A stretch of DNA of 64,000 nucleotides from Auricularia sp. M13. Taxonomy: Eukaryota; Basidiomycota; Agaricomycetes; Auriculariales; Auriculariaceae. Positions within the stretch are counted from its first letter, which is position 1; the number at the start of each line of letters is the position of its first letter. The stretch covers positions 1,984,001 to 2,048,000 of the forward strand of contig CM073202.1 in NCBI GenBank assembly GCA_037042915.1, written 5' to 3'. Of this stretch, positions 1 through 10,012 are shown piece after piece. A program made the position numbers and the translations under genes. The notes under the pieces are model-generated. The model did not search any database, had not been told where the DNA came from, and worked only from the letters and a program-made list of their open reading frames with translations.

Positions 1-1543
1 CAGCTTTTCCAGGTCGCATCCACCTCAGGCCTGTGCCAAAGGGTGTGAGCAAAGCTGATGCTGCAGAGTCCCATGTCAGACTTGTGCAGATGCTGGAACT
101 CAGCTCTGCAAACCTGCTGATCTACACTGATGGTTCCCTTCTAGAAACTCCAACTGGTCGCAGGACTGGTGCAGCTTTTGTGACCTACCTGGAGGGTCAG
201 GAGCAGTCTTGTGCTCACATCCCTATGGGGTCCCAGGCTGAGGTCTATGATGCTGAGATGCATGCCCTCTCTGCTGCCATGGACCATGTTGCCCATTACA
301 TGGACTTGCCCATGGGCTCGGCCTCCCACCTTCACTTCTTTGCCGACAACTCTTCAGCCGTTGAGGCCATTGTTAAGGAGCGTCCTGCTTCTGCCCAGCA
401 GTTTTCTATTTCTTTCTGCGAGCATGCTCGTGACTTCCTTGCTGCTGATGCGTCTCATGAGGTGACCATCTCTTGGGTCCCCTGTCATATTGGCATAAGG
501 GGCAATGAGCGTGCAGATGAGTTAGCCAAGGAGGCAGCTCGCATGCAAGGTCCCTCTTGGGCCACCGTGTCCCACCTCAAACGACGTGCCAAGGAGCGTG
601 TCATGGAGACTTGGATAGAGGAGTGGGCAGAGTCACCTCCTCGGGGTTTGTATGCCAGGGCAGCCTATGGGCCACCCAAGAGGCGCCCTCCACCTCACTT
701 TGGTGAGCTGCCTCGCCGTCTTTATGGACTGGTCATGCAGTGCCGCCTTGGACATGCGTTCATGGGCGAGTACTATCAGCGCCATGTTCCCACTGAAGAT
801 GTGACTTGCCCTTGTGGACACCACTGGCAGACACGCGATCACATCCTTAGAGATTGCGAGCGCCATGACGAGCACTATCACCACTTTGCCTCCTTCAAGC
901 CTGACATGCTTGGGACGCATGCGCTACTCAGTACGCGCAAGGGCATCTCTGCCTTGTCCAAATTCATTCACTCGTCGGGTGCGTTCACCAAAACTGGTGA
1001 GCCACCGCCGCAGGACCCTTAGGGTTGGGAGGACCATGAGCTGCGCCGTGGCTCCACATGGCTTTGACCATGTTGCGGTGCGCCTTTGTCTGTAGGCTAC
1101 AGCCCCACCCATCCAGACTCTGCCCTCTACCCTCTATCAGTCTCTAAGATACTTTTCTTGAGTGTCTCAAGAGATACACCCATAGTGACCCTAAAGGGCC
1201 ACATGCAGCTGCTTACTTGCTAACATCTGCTTGCTTATTGGCGAGCTGGTCACTTCATGTGCTGATGAGGGACATGAAGTTATGGTATGTTTGTATATTT
1301 TTATTTATTCTATGCCCCTATGCCCCTATACCCCTATGGAACCGCGCTCACAACTTTGTTACACCCAGAATCCACACCAGTTTGCACTAGATCCCTCTAC
1401 ACCCCTGTTACGACCCCCCTTGCCTGCCCCATGTTGACCCATTGGAATGTACTTTGTACAGACCACAGCGTCTTGGCTCTGTATTTGTAGCCTGCTTACG
1501 CTGTCTAAAATTCAAGAATTTCTCTCTCTCTCTCTCTCCTCAG
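1..1543 (+). mobile_element. 3' end of a Tad1-like LINE (non-LTR retrotransposon)
   Basis: The window opens inside a LINE. Only the RNase H domain, the C-terminal zinc-binding segment and the 3' untranslated region are present. The 3' end is placed at about 1543, where a short CT-rich tail (about 1522-1543) follows the non-coding stretch; LINEs usually end in a simple tail. Reverse transcriptase and endonuclease would lie to the left of the window. No target duplication can be checked because the 5' end is missing. The exact 3' boundary is inferred. Confidence 0.7.
3..1022 (+). CDS. LINE ORF2 C-terminus: RNase H plus CCHC-like zinc segment (partial)
   Basis: The frame is open from the left edge to the stop at 1020-1022, about 339 residues. 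An RNase H fold is clear: the first Asp lies in YTDGS, Glu in DAEMHAL, the second Asp in FADNSSA and the last in NERADELAKEA, so all four metal-binding acidic residues are present. The motif HIGIRGNERAD is the usual RNase H signature of fungal LINEs. Downstream a Cys/His segment (CPCGHHWQTRDHIL) matches the zinc-binding tail of Tad-type polyproteins. The first ATG is irrelevant because the frame continues upstream of the window. This part is intact; activity of the element cannot be judged. Confidence 0.8.
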   Translation, partial: AFPGRIHLRPVPKGVSKADAAESHVRLVQMLELSSANLLIYTDGSLLETPTGRRTGAAFVTYLEGQEQSCAHIPMGSQAEVYDAEMHALSAAMDHVAHYMDLPMGSASHLHFFADNSSAVEAIVKERPASAQQFSISFCEHARDFLAADASHEVTISWVPCHIGIRGNERADELAKEAARMQGPSWATVSHLKRRAKERVMETWIEEWAESPPRGLYARAAYGPPKRRPPPHFGELPRRLYGLVMQCRLGHAFMGEYYQRHVPTEDVTCPCGHHWQTRDHILRDCERHDEHYHHFASFKPDMLGTHALLSTRKGISALSKFIHSSGAFTKTGEPPPQDP

Positions 1544-1893
1544 CGTGTACACAGAATGGTGTGAAAAGTATCGCAACATCAACTCCAGCGCGGGTGAATG
1601 TGGGAACTCCAGTCTGCTCAAGATCTGCAAGTTGCTCAGTTACATGGGCCAACGGCACGGCATCGTTCTCGTGTACACGTTCCTTGCCATTTGGAACCGC
1701 ATGCGGCAGAAATCGCGAGAGGCAGCTGTTTAATCACGTGGCTTGAGACCCTGTCGATCAGGCGATCATAGATAATCCTGTATAATCCCAAGTGCCTGAA
1801 CTTCCGTCTGCATTACTGGTGAGTCATTTTATTATGTCTGTGTGCTCAATATATAACAAAACCGTACAGTTGCAGTAAACGTTTTAATAGACT
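1544..1893 (+). other. Unassigned stretch with one exon-like open segment
   Basis: Just after the LINE tail a CAG acceptor-like site precedes an open segment (about 1545-1733) of roughly 60 residues ending in a stop. It includes CGNSSLLKICKLLSYMGQRHG and a following hydrophobic patch. I do not recognise it. It could be an exon of a gene or element that the LINE entered. The rest of the stretch is AT-richer and non-coding. Low confidence that it is a real exon. Confidence 0.25.
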
Positions 1894-1909
1894 GTGCTTT
1901 ACAGACGAA

Positions 1910-3007
1910 ATGAGCCCGCAGTATCCGCAACGGTCTCCCTCCGCCCACTCACCCTCCGTTCGCCCTCCCTCAACGTCGAGTCCGTTCTCGGGCTCGACGT
2001 CGCGTCGTCTGCCCTGCGCGCGTCAGCGCAGGGCGCGACGCTCTCGCGTCACGCGCCTGCCCACCGGTTGCCCAGCTTCGACGTCGGTGAGTGATGAGTT
2101 TTTATTTTTTGGAGAACATGTTGTCTTACCTGGGTCAGAACGGCAGCGCGGCGCACATCTCCATACCCACGTCCACCCGGTCGAGGCGCAGCTCCTCCCA
2201 GGCTTCGAGCCACTCGAACCGGACTACGCGCAGCTCCAGCAATGCGGCAACGTCGAGCCCTTCGCCGGGCTGAACATCGCGCCATACGGCTTACCTGCCG
2301 TCGAGTCCGTTGCCAGGCTCGACATCGCGTCATCCGCCTTGCGCGCGTCAGCGCAAGGCATGATGCTCTCCCGCCGCTCTCCCGCCTTGCGCCAGGACGT
2401 GACGACCACCCGTCCCACGCCTGCTGTCGCCTTTCCGCTCGCCCAACCTGTGCCCGGCTTCGACGCTGAGCCCAATTTGTTACACGGCGTGCGTGCGCCT
2501 CACAGACAGTTCCTGTCCGATGACACACAGCTGCCGTTCAACGCGCTGTTCAACGTGCTGTTCAACGCGCTGTTCAACGCGCAGTTTGTGCAGTTCAATG
2601 CGCTGTTCAATGCGCCGTTCAATGCGCTGTTCGACGCGTGGCAGCCGCTCCTCAAGTAGTTCGACGCGCCGCTCAATGTGCAACCGCCCTTCGACGCGCC
2701 TTGGCCCACGCAGCCTCTTGTGCCCGCGCTTCGCGGCAGCTCTGCCCAGCTCGCGCCCGTTGGCTTCCACTCCCCATTGCCATTCATCGCGCACACTCCA
2801 GCAACACTCCGCTCAAAAAAGGCGCGTGCACCGAGGTCTCGCATGGCGGCAAAGTGTCCTGCAGAATACATGGCGCTCAAGGCGCAGCGCTTCGATCCGC
2901 GCGGCTGGCATCGCAACGGTGTCGACTTCACCAAAATCGCCCGAACACCGTATGCGCGACTCAACGCCAAAATGGTGATTTTGGAGGACTCTGTTCGGGA
3001 GTTCTAA
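1910..3007 (+). other. Repeat-rich open segment of unknown origin
   Basis: Two open segments in the same frame (1910-2659 and 2678-3007) encode a Pro/Ala/Ser-rich N-terminal half, then a run of Phe-Asn-Ala-Leu/Pro units, then a basic C-terminal part containing RFDPRGWHRNGVDFTKIAR. Two imperfect copies of a unit of about 88 bp (around 1973-2060 and 2301-2388) both begin at a VES codon run and share SSALRASAQG; they lie in different frames, and a GT..AG segment of about 60 bp (2090-2148) between them could be an intron. No family is recognised. It may be a repeat-expanded host gene or part of an unknown element. Confidence 0.35.
2534..2700 (+). repeat. 12-bp minisatellite encoding Phe-Asn-Ala-Leu units
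   Basis: The unit ttcaacgcgctg and close variants (ttcaatgcgctg, ttcaatgcgccg, ttcgacgcgtgg) recur about ten times. A 12-bp period keeps the reading frame, so expansion adds tetrapeptides rather than breaking the frame. Variation is mostly C/T at CpG positions. Confidence 0.75.
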
Positions 3008-3440
3008 CTAATGGAGATGTCAGGTTGGGGAGCTTGGGAGTTCTGGGAGCTTGGGAGTACTGGGAGCTTGGGAGTACTGACTTAGTTAGATTTAGTAGAA
3101 GTTTTGGGAGGTGGGAGTTTGGGGAGTACTGACTTAGATAGATTTAGAGGGCAAAAAGAGTCAATTGGACTCTGGGAGTTGTGGGAGTTAGGAGTAGTAT
3201 TATGTACATAGGGAGTAGGTGTAGAGAGATTCAGGAGTATTCCTGAGAAAACTGGGAGCAGCAAACCAGAAAAGAACTCAAGGCCATAACCCCAAAAATT
3301 ATGGGCCAAAACTATCTCCCTATTCGGAGGAATGGTCAAATCTTTGTTAACCCATACAGAAATGGCCGGTGGATCTTCCCAATCCGACCAGCTTGACGAG
3401 GTGCTACAGCAAGCAAGAAGCAACGAAATATCATATAATT
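3008..3440. repeat. Tandem gggagcttgggagtact units and non-coding sequence
   Basis: About 3025-3080 holds three near-identical 17-18 bp units (gggagcttgggagtact), followed by looser copies to about 3230, some joined to a gacttagatagatttag motif. This gives a strongly G-rich, A/T-punctuated strand. The rest up to the Tc1 element shows no gene. Confidence 0.6.
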
Positions 3441-5238
3441 TTAGTACTTGGTGTGCCTACCCCTTGACATTAAGACAGCGTCAAGACGATGCGGCATAGA
3501 GTTGTACAAAGCCCGTACATACGAAAAGTCCAGGTTAGCCCATTCCTCCTGCTAGTCCAGGTTGGACGTTCACGGTTGAAAGCATCCGGCAGCAGCTTTC
3601 TTCCACCGTCAGTCCCGCCTGTTCAGCTGAAGTCCTTCTGATTCCTGGAGGCGTATGTGATATCCTGGGATATATAGGGGTTCAGAAACACATTTTTAGC
3701 ACATAATCTGCCCGGGTGGTCGACTTAGAGCATGTTCAACGATTTCCGGAGCTATTCAGCAACCACCGGACCTTCTCCTCCTCGTCCCGGACTGCCACAG
3801 TACACGCTAAGGCTTCCAGAAAAGAATCATAAAGACTTGTGGGAAGTATAAAATACTATACTCCACTAATCTAAGCATTGCATGTATATATTAAAACCTG
3901 AAGTGAAGAGAACTGAAGTCTTATACAATTCCTTTTGTTGGGCTCACTTCAGAGCTATTAAACTTGGATTATACATACAAAATGACTTTCAAACATATAT
4001 TCTCTCAAACCACTTGTAATTCCTTGTAGAAACAGCCATGATGGAGGCTAGACGGGTTTGAGGGGACGAGGAGGAGAAGGTCCGGTGGTTGCCGAATAGC
4101 TCCGGAAATCGTTGAACATGCTCTAAGTCGACCACCCGGGCAGATTATGTACTAAAAATGTGTTTCTGAACCCCTATATATCCCAGGATATCACATACGC
4201 CTCCAGGAATCAGAAGGACTTCAGCTGGACAGGCGGGACTGATGGCGGAAGAAAGCCGCTGCCAGATGCTTTCAACCATGAATGCCCAGCCTGGACTATC
4301 CTGCAGTGCAGCCCATAGCTCATCCTCGTTGGACGGCAGGGGGTTCCTGCTGCGTACATGCCGATCCAAGTGTTCCTATGCATTTTCAATTGGGTTAATA
4401 TCTGGTGAGGAGGCTGGCCAATCGAGCACTTTGATGTGGTGAGAGCGTAGCCATCTTGTTGCAAGCTTTGATTTGTGCTTCAGGTTGTTGTCCTACTGGA
4501 ACAAGTCCTTACTTTTGGAGAGCTTGTGGTCCAATATATGTAGTACCTAGCAGCACGTTCTCGTAGATCTCACAGAGCCCTTTGGCGTTGAGGGTCCCGT
4601 TAATGCAGTAGAGTCGGCCGGTTCCATGAGCTGTGATACAACCCCAGACCATGACCTTCCCACCACCGTGCTTGACCTCCTGACGGACACAACGTGTAAG
4701 CAAGGCCTCTCCAGGCCTCTCCGTTTTGCCTCCTGCACCAAGGTCAGCCGTCAGACCCAAAGAGGTTGAACTTCGACTTGTCGGAAAAGATGACTGTGTC
4801 CCACTTGTCCTGCGACCAGGAAATACACTCCTTGGCCTAGCGACGATGAGCAGAGACATCTTGTAGGCGCAGATACGGAATCCTTCGACAGATGTCACTC
4901 TTGAGACCAGCACGAAAAAGAACTCCACGAACGGTGCGAGGGATGGTGGCCAGAAAAAGGAGCCAGTGGACCTGAGCAGCATCCCTCAATTTGCCACTTG
5001 TAATAGAACGACAGGCTCAACGAACTTTATGTGGGGTGAAATAGAGAGGTCTACCATGCCCTGGACGATCTGCATACTAAGAGCCAAGTTCCTGGACCTT
5101 CTGGAGGTTGTAGTGCACAGTCCGGTACGGCAAACCAGTCCGTTTTGCAATTTGACACAGCGACAAGCCCTGACTACGCAGAACCAAAATATGTTTTCTC
5201 TTGGTGGGGGTACAGGGTAAGTAACGTGTGCGCGCCAT
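3441..5238 (-). mobile_element. Decayed Tc1/mariner (DD34E) transposon, interrupted by a foldback element
   Basis: Minus-strand coding traces follow the order of a Tc1 transposase. A helix-turn-helix lies at the N-terminus (TPTKRKHILVLRSQG, then LCQIAKRTGLPYRTVHYNLQ; start ATG 5236-5238). The first catalytic Asp is in SDKSKFNLFGSDG near 4770, followed by HGGGKVMVWGCITAHGTG near 4670, the second Asp in DNNLKHKSKLATRW near 4475, and Glu in SSPDINPIEN near 4390. The C-terminus is MPHRLDAVLMSRGRHTKY, stop 3441-3443. Without the 746-bp insertion and its 6-bp duplication the span is about 1046 bp, near the usual 340-350 codons. It is dead: in-frame stops lie near 4490 and 4380 and the frame shifts several times. 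Terminal inverted repeats were not resolved. Confidence 0.85.
3553..4298. mobile_element. 746-bp foldback element (MITE-like) with 6-bp target duplication
   Basis: The left arm (3553 to about 3786) and right arm (about 4056 to 4298) are inverted copies, about 95% alike by eye, each beginning tagtccagg. The flanks TCCTGC (3547-3552) and TCCTGC (4299-4304) form a 6-bp target duplication. Removing the insert and one TCCTGC restores a continuous Tc1 reading across the junction (ELWAALQ then EEWANL), so both ends are certain. The central 270 bp is AT-rich and has no open frame. A 6-bp duplication does not fit Tc1 (TA) or typical hAT (8 bp); the parent family is unknown. Confidence 0.9.
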
Positions 5239-5619
5239 TTTCAGGCATCTGTGTCGTGTCATCTGGCGGCGAGAGTGAAAACAGTGTGGATGAGCGACGG
5301 AATCAGAGTTCGGGATTTTACCGGCTGTACCGATGCACAATTTCTCAATCAAATCAAGGCACAAACCTATGACAACTCATACAGTGACTCAAACAATTGG
5401 TCAAGTGTTTGCCTGATTTGGAATGCGGCCGCAAAATTTTTTTTCCTTCCCACGCTGGAATCCTATGACCCTGAGATTTTTTCCCAGGCAACGGACCTTC
5501 TTGGCTTTAGGTTTTCCCAATAGACCATAATTTTATTTGCATTGGATCGAACAGTAGAATTTGAAAAGCAGTGGCAGTGCATTTGATCAATTTCTTTGCC
5601 GGCAAGTTGCCAATACAGA
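5239..5619. other. Spacer between two Tc1 copies, no gene
   Basis: This probably contains the 5' flank of the first Tc1 element; a possible end motif cagtgactcaaac lies near 5389. No matching inverted repeat was found left of 3441. No coding signal. Confidence 0.4.
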
Positions 5620-5963
5620 TTAATACTTGGTATACCCTCCCCTCGCCTTCAAAACTGCCTCTACCCTCCTAGGCATGCATTCTATGAGATTTTGGCATAC
5701 CTCAGGTGAATATCCTTCCAAATATCCTGTACCCGCTCCCAAAGTTCCAAAATACCCTTTGGTGTCTCCTCGTAGTCTCCAAGTCTGCGCTTGATATGAT
5801 TCCACAAGTGTTCAATGGGGTTGAGGTCTGGAGACTGTGCAGGCCAGATCATGACCTCAACCCCATGGTTTTTAAACCACTTGGTGGCGAGTTTGGAGGT
5901 GTGCTTGGGGTCATTGACTTGTTGAAAAATGATCTGATCTAGCTTGGCCAGATAACCTTGCAA
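5620..5963 (-). mobile_element. Second Tc1/mariner fragment (transposase C-terminal third)
   Basis: The minus-strand frame 5963-5682 reads the Tc1 catalytic core: NDPKHTSKLATKWFKNHG, then IWPAQSPDLNPIEHLWNHI with the final Glu. The C-terminus CMPRRVEAVLKARGGYTKY continues in a second frame ending at the stop 5620-5622, so one frameshift separates them. The residue before NDPKHTS, normally the catalytic Asp of QQDND, is Val (QQVND), so the copy is catalytically dead. The N-terminal two thirds are missing. It is a different subfamily from the neighbouring copy, with clearly different C-terminal sequence. Confidence 0.85.
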
Positions 5964-8290
5964 TAGACTAAATAAGAATTATGAGTACATCTATCAAATT
6001 ATGGTCAGAATGCATGTTCTAGTCCAACGGAAGTCGGTGTTCAAATATTTGATTCCGTCACTGTAGGTTAGGTTAGGTTACTAAAACGTTTTCAAGTTTC
6101 CTGAGGCGGCTGTGCATCTCTGAACCTTATTTGTGATGTCTAACATAATTTTTTTACCCCTTAGAAAATATTTTGTCTGGAGCAGGTTTTCCACCAGAAT
6201 TCCACCTGGAATCCACCTGGAACTGGGGGGCAGTGTCAGGTTCTTGGTGATGCTTTGAGTCCGCCTTGACCACCGCTGACTGATGTTCCACCGGTTCTGA
6301 GACAAGTCGATAAACGGCAAATGCACAAACGAAAAACCTGAACGTGTGAGCCTCTGCATCAGGAGCATTGCCTGTGTCGAGAAGATCAGCGTCAATTGGA
6401 TGCACTGAGAACGAACACGCATATGACCTTGTTAGCGTTGGTATTAAGCGTAGGCTAACGGACGTGTCAGCGACGTATGAGCAATGAGAGAAAACCTGCT
6501 CACAAATAGACCTTTGGGATACTTCTAGATATGGCAGACGTTGGGGCAACGGGCGACACAGCGAAGAGTGTCTTAGTTGGCATTGAGAATATCGTGAACG
6601 GCAATGAGATCATGAACACAGCAAACAAAGCCATCAGGTACATCCTGCAGACTGAAGTGTGTGATGGCAGGGAATTTGTACTGCGCCGCGGCCTGGGCGG
6701 CGGTCTTGGGGATGGGGACTGGCTTGCGGCCCATCAGTGCAGAGTAGGATTCGACGGTGGGACAGTCGAAAGATATCCAAGCTTTTAAGCAAAGCTTCAT
6801 GTTCCAAATCAAAAAAAAACCAACTGAATGCCGTGTTTATTATGCGCTGAGGTGAAGATTAAGTTCAGAGACTGTTCCACAGAAGAGTTAACTCAAAGCC
6901 TCCTACCGCAAATCACATACACACTTCCTTTATGTCTTGCAATCCATGCACGAGACAAGACTCTAAGTCAACCAGAATAATTCTGTCGAGGTTTCAACCC
7001 CACATGTAGGATAGTCCCAGAGGGCTTTTTATTTCATTTTACCCTGAGATAAACCTCTTCGGCGACAGCTCCGGTTGAGGCACAGCCGGCACTTATTGGT
7101 CTCGTGCCAACCAAGGTCCGCGCTGATAATGAAAATTTGTTGATCATGGGCATTTCCAGGACCGCGTCGTCGGCGTGGTCTCGAATGCATCGAGATTGTC
7201 GTTTTCGAGGCGGCTGTTCAAATTCGATGGCAATTTTTCTGGCTGCCACACGTGGCCATCAGCACGTGACCAATACGCGCGATCAAACGCGATCGCGCAT
7301 ATGCGAAGGTAAACCTTTGCTGTATACCCATAGGAAGAGTTGTACAAGAAAGTAGCCCGGGAGCCATTAAAAGGCCCCATTTCTGAGTACGGATTTGGAC
7401 TATACAGTCCAGCTCTTCCCTCTCATCATCCATGTCTGCTACTGGCCACCCAGCATCTACTCCTGCCTGCCAAGGCTCCCAGATCTCCCAGGAGGCACAC
7501 ACAGGTGAGTAGCCAGCTGCTCTGGGTGCTATTGCCTGCAGGGCATCCTGCAGCAATGAGCTGCTGGTCCTGCTGCTGGTACTGACCTCACTCTTTATCT
7601 AGGCTTCCAGTCTTCCCATGCCTACCCTCCAGGCACTCCTGTGGCATCATTTGGTGAGTATCAGCTTGCTCATCCTCATTCTTAGGTGCTCACATGTCTG
7701 CTCTGACTCTGCAGGTACCCATGTAGGCTAGGGAGCTCATCCCCTCGCTGGTGAGCAGCTGAGCTTCAGCGTCGTTTTTGTTGACCTTTTCGAGCTTTTC
7801 TCATGCAGGCGACGTGGAGGCCGCGCTCGGTGCCCTCGGCCAGACCGGTTCAAGCGCGACAAACCCCGCCGAGCAGGAAGGCGCGCCAACCGCGTCCGAA
7901 TCCGCTTTTGAACTGGATTACAATTTACTGCTCGTAAAATTTATCTTTCAATCAATTCCTGTTTGAGCTTCTCACCTTGGGATAGATTTTGGCGCAAGAA
8001 TGCGCGTACGGTATCATCGCCCTCAGTCTCTGCACCCACGCGAGAGTCTTCATCCCCATCGCTATCGTCGTCGGGTCCGTTTACCTCTACATTTTGGCCA
8101 AGAACGACGGTTCTCTCGTCGATATGGCGTACGTGATCTTGATTCTCATACTTTTGGTTTTGTGTTGGCAATGCTGCGGCCAATGTAATATGGACTCTGT
8201 GCTTTCTTCTTATCCCCGCTATGTCCTGGTGCTTTCTTGTTATCCCAAGCTTTGTGCTGCTGTCAATAGAACTGTGTGAACTTTGAATTC
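5964..8290. other. 2.3 kb without a recognisable gene
   Basis: Several short open segments exist but none matches a family I know. Candidates worth a search: minus 6154-6549; minus 6573-6812, containing SFDCPTVESYSALMG; minus 7034-7249, containing KIAIEFEQPPRKRQSRC; and minus 7941-8183, acidic with a run DDDSDGDEDS. On the plus strand 7432-7735 holds exon-like pieces bounded by GTGAGT and CAG/TAG sites (for example GTGAGT near 7503 and TAG before 7603). Likely a graveyard of fragmented elements. Confidence 0.3.
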
Positions 8291-8304
8291 ATTCGTGTTC
8301 ACCT

Positions 8305-8742
8305 CCGCGGAAAACGCGGATTAGTCACGCGCTCCGTCCCGACGAGTTCGCCGAAGAACGCGCGTGCGTGAAAGCCGACTTCATCCAGCAGATGGTGACA
8401 AACCAGGCGCTCAAGGACGGCAACCTGCAGTACACAGTAGGATGTTTGCCGCCTGAGCTGTGGGAGGAGAAGTTCAGGGTCCAGCAAGACCTGTCACCGG
8501 GCACAATTGAACGCGCCGACGACGAGCGCGCCTCACTGTATGAATGGTGGGATAGAGCACGTGCTGACCCTGCAAACGAATTGTGCAGTGCCGTAGCGAG
8601 AGGAATCTACCTCTCCACCAACGCTCCCGGTATTTCCCATCAGCGCAGCCATGGTCTACTGCGACTTGCTCAAGCCCTCCCCACCTGTATACGTACGTTG
8701 AGTTCATTCACGTTGAACAGCCAGGGAAGACTAAGACAATGA
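8305..8742 (+). other. Unrecognised open segment
   Basis: An open frame of about 145 residues has coding-like codon use and the motifs RPDEFAEERACVKADFIQQM and WEEKFRVQQDLSPG. There is no ATG near its start, so it would be an internal exon or an element relic. The similar GC content of the retroelement coding DNA downstream suggests a mobile origin, but no domain is recognised. Confidence 0.3.
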
Positions 8743-9256
8743 ATCCAGGAGTAGGGAGGAGCCGCAGATCAAAAGGGTGGGTGGGTGGAGTATACCCAAC
8801 ACACGAGAGAATAGATATAGAGGTAGGGGTGAAACGGGGATATGGTCTCGAGTGTGTATGATCAAAACCCGAGTGAGGATCACGAAGACGAGGGGGAACC
8901 CGAATTCGTATCCGGAGAGCTCGAGACTACTCGTGTGGAGTCGTCTACGAGAAGAGGGTGCACGGGAGAGGAGGATTGTGAGACGGGAGTGCGTCTTTTC
9001 TTCGTCGCTGCACTGGCGAAGTCTATGACTGCGTGTGAACGCGACGAACAGAAGTAGCACGGTTCGGATGGAGAAGTCGTAGTAGGAGAGGAGGGAAGAT
9101 GGTGTGCAATCACGGAAGTCGCGACTACGCACCGAGGGAAGGGGGGGAAAACGGGACTTGAGGCCAACGGAGATGGCAGAGGGTGACTGAGACTTCGATT
9201 GCGTACGGACTAGAACGGAGGACGGGTGCGAGTACGAGAACTGGGCGCCGGAGTGC
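8743..9256. other. Left flank of the Gypsy insertion, no gene
   Basis: Purine-rich, non-coding sequence. The last five bases (9252-9256, AGTGC) are the target duplication of the Gypsy element. Confidence 0.5.
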
Positions 9257-9980
9257 TGTTACGCCCGTGCCCCGGTCCGCGGACCTCACGTGCTCTCGGC
9301 ATCACTCGGCGTCATTCTACGTCACTCGGCCAACTCGGTCAACTCGGTCAAGCTCCCGAATACCCGGCTTATCTCCCCTCGTGTTCATATGCTCGGGATA
9401 TGTTCTCCTCATCGTCCTCTACCTCTAGACCTCTCCCTCACTTCTCTAGCTTCTCTCCTTACTCGCATACATCCACCTAACTCGCCTTGTCCCTACTGTA
9501 TCGATAGTGTTCATATCCGGTTCGCTCCACTCGTCTTAGTCATTCGCCTCTCGTCATTCGCCCGATCCCCCGATACCTTACCCACTCGCTCTTACTCATC
9601 CTATCGGCCGATGACGACGATCTCTATTGATCTGAGGCCCCTCTCCTTCGTCTCTAGGATACACTCCGAGTACATCGGATCACCTCCCCAGGTATAAAAG
9701 ACCCTCGACTTTGTATCTAGCTCCCCAGTTACGAAATCGACATAGTCGTGCCCTCGCACACTCTATCTCTCTCTCTCTCGACTTCGCCTCTGGGTTCTCC
9801 CCTCGCCCGACTTACTCGTCTGAGTCCTCTGCTGCTCGCGGTCCCTTCGGTCGTGCTACTCGACGTAGCCGGTGTGCTCAATAACGCACCGAAGGCTCTA
9901 GTTGTTCGTTCGAGTGTTCTCTGCGCCCGGACGTTCGACTATCCTTGCAACCAAAACCCCAAGGCACAGCAGGCTTAACA
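9257..9980 (+). repeat. 5' LTR of the Gypsy element
   Basis: 724 bp, TG...CA ends. TATAAAA at 9693-9699 is the likely core promoter, with a pyrimidine-rich stretch and CT microsatellite 60-80 bp downstream. Nearly identical to 21352-22076. No convincing tRNA primer-binding complement was seen right after it. Confidence 0.95.
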
Positions 9981-10012
9981 GTATTTCGTAACTCGAGCTC
10001 CGCTCGAGTTGT

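Noticed and set aside
1522-1543. CT microsatellite as an independent repeat locus
   Set aside because: It is best explained as the tail of the LINE.
3553-4310. The inverted repeat as terminal repeats of the Tc1 element itself
   Set aside because: The repeat lies inside the transposase coding region, has its own 6-bp duplication, and its removal restores the Tc1 reading.
9981-10012. Palindrome actcgagctccgctcgagt after the 5' LTR as a primer-binding site
   Set aside because: It does not start right at the LTR end and I could not match it to a tRNA 3' end; left uncalled.
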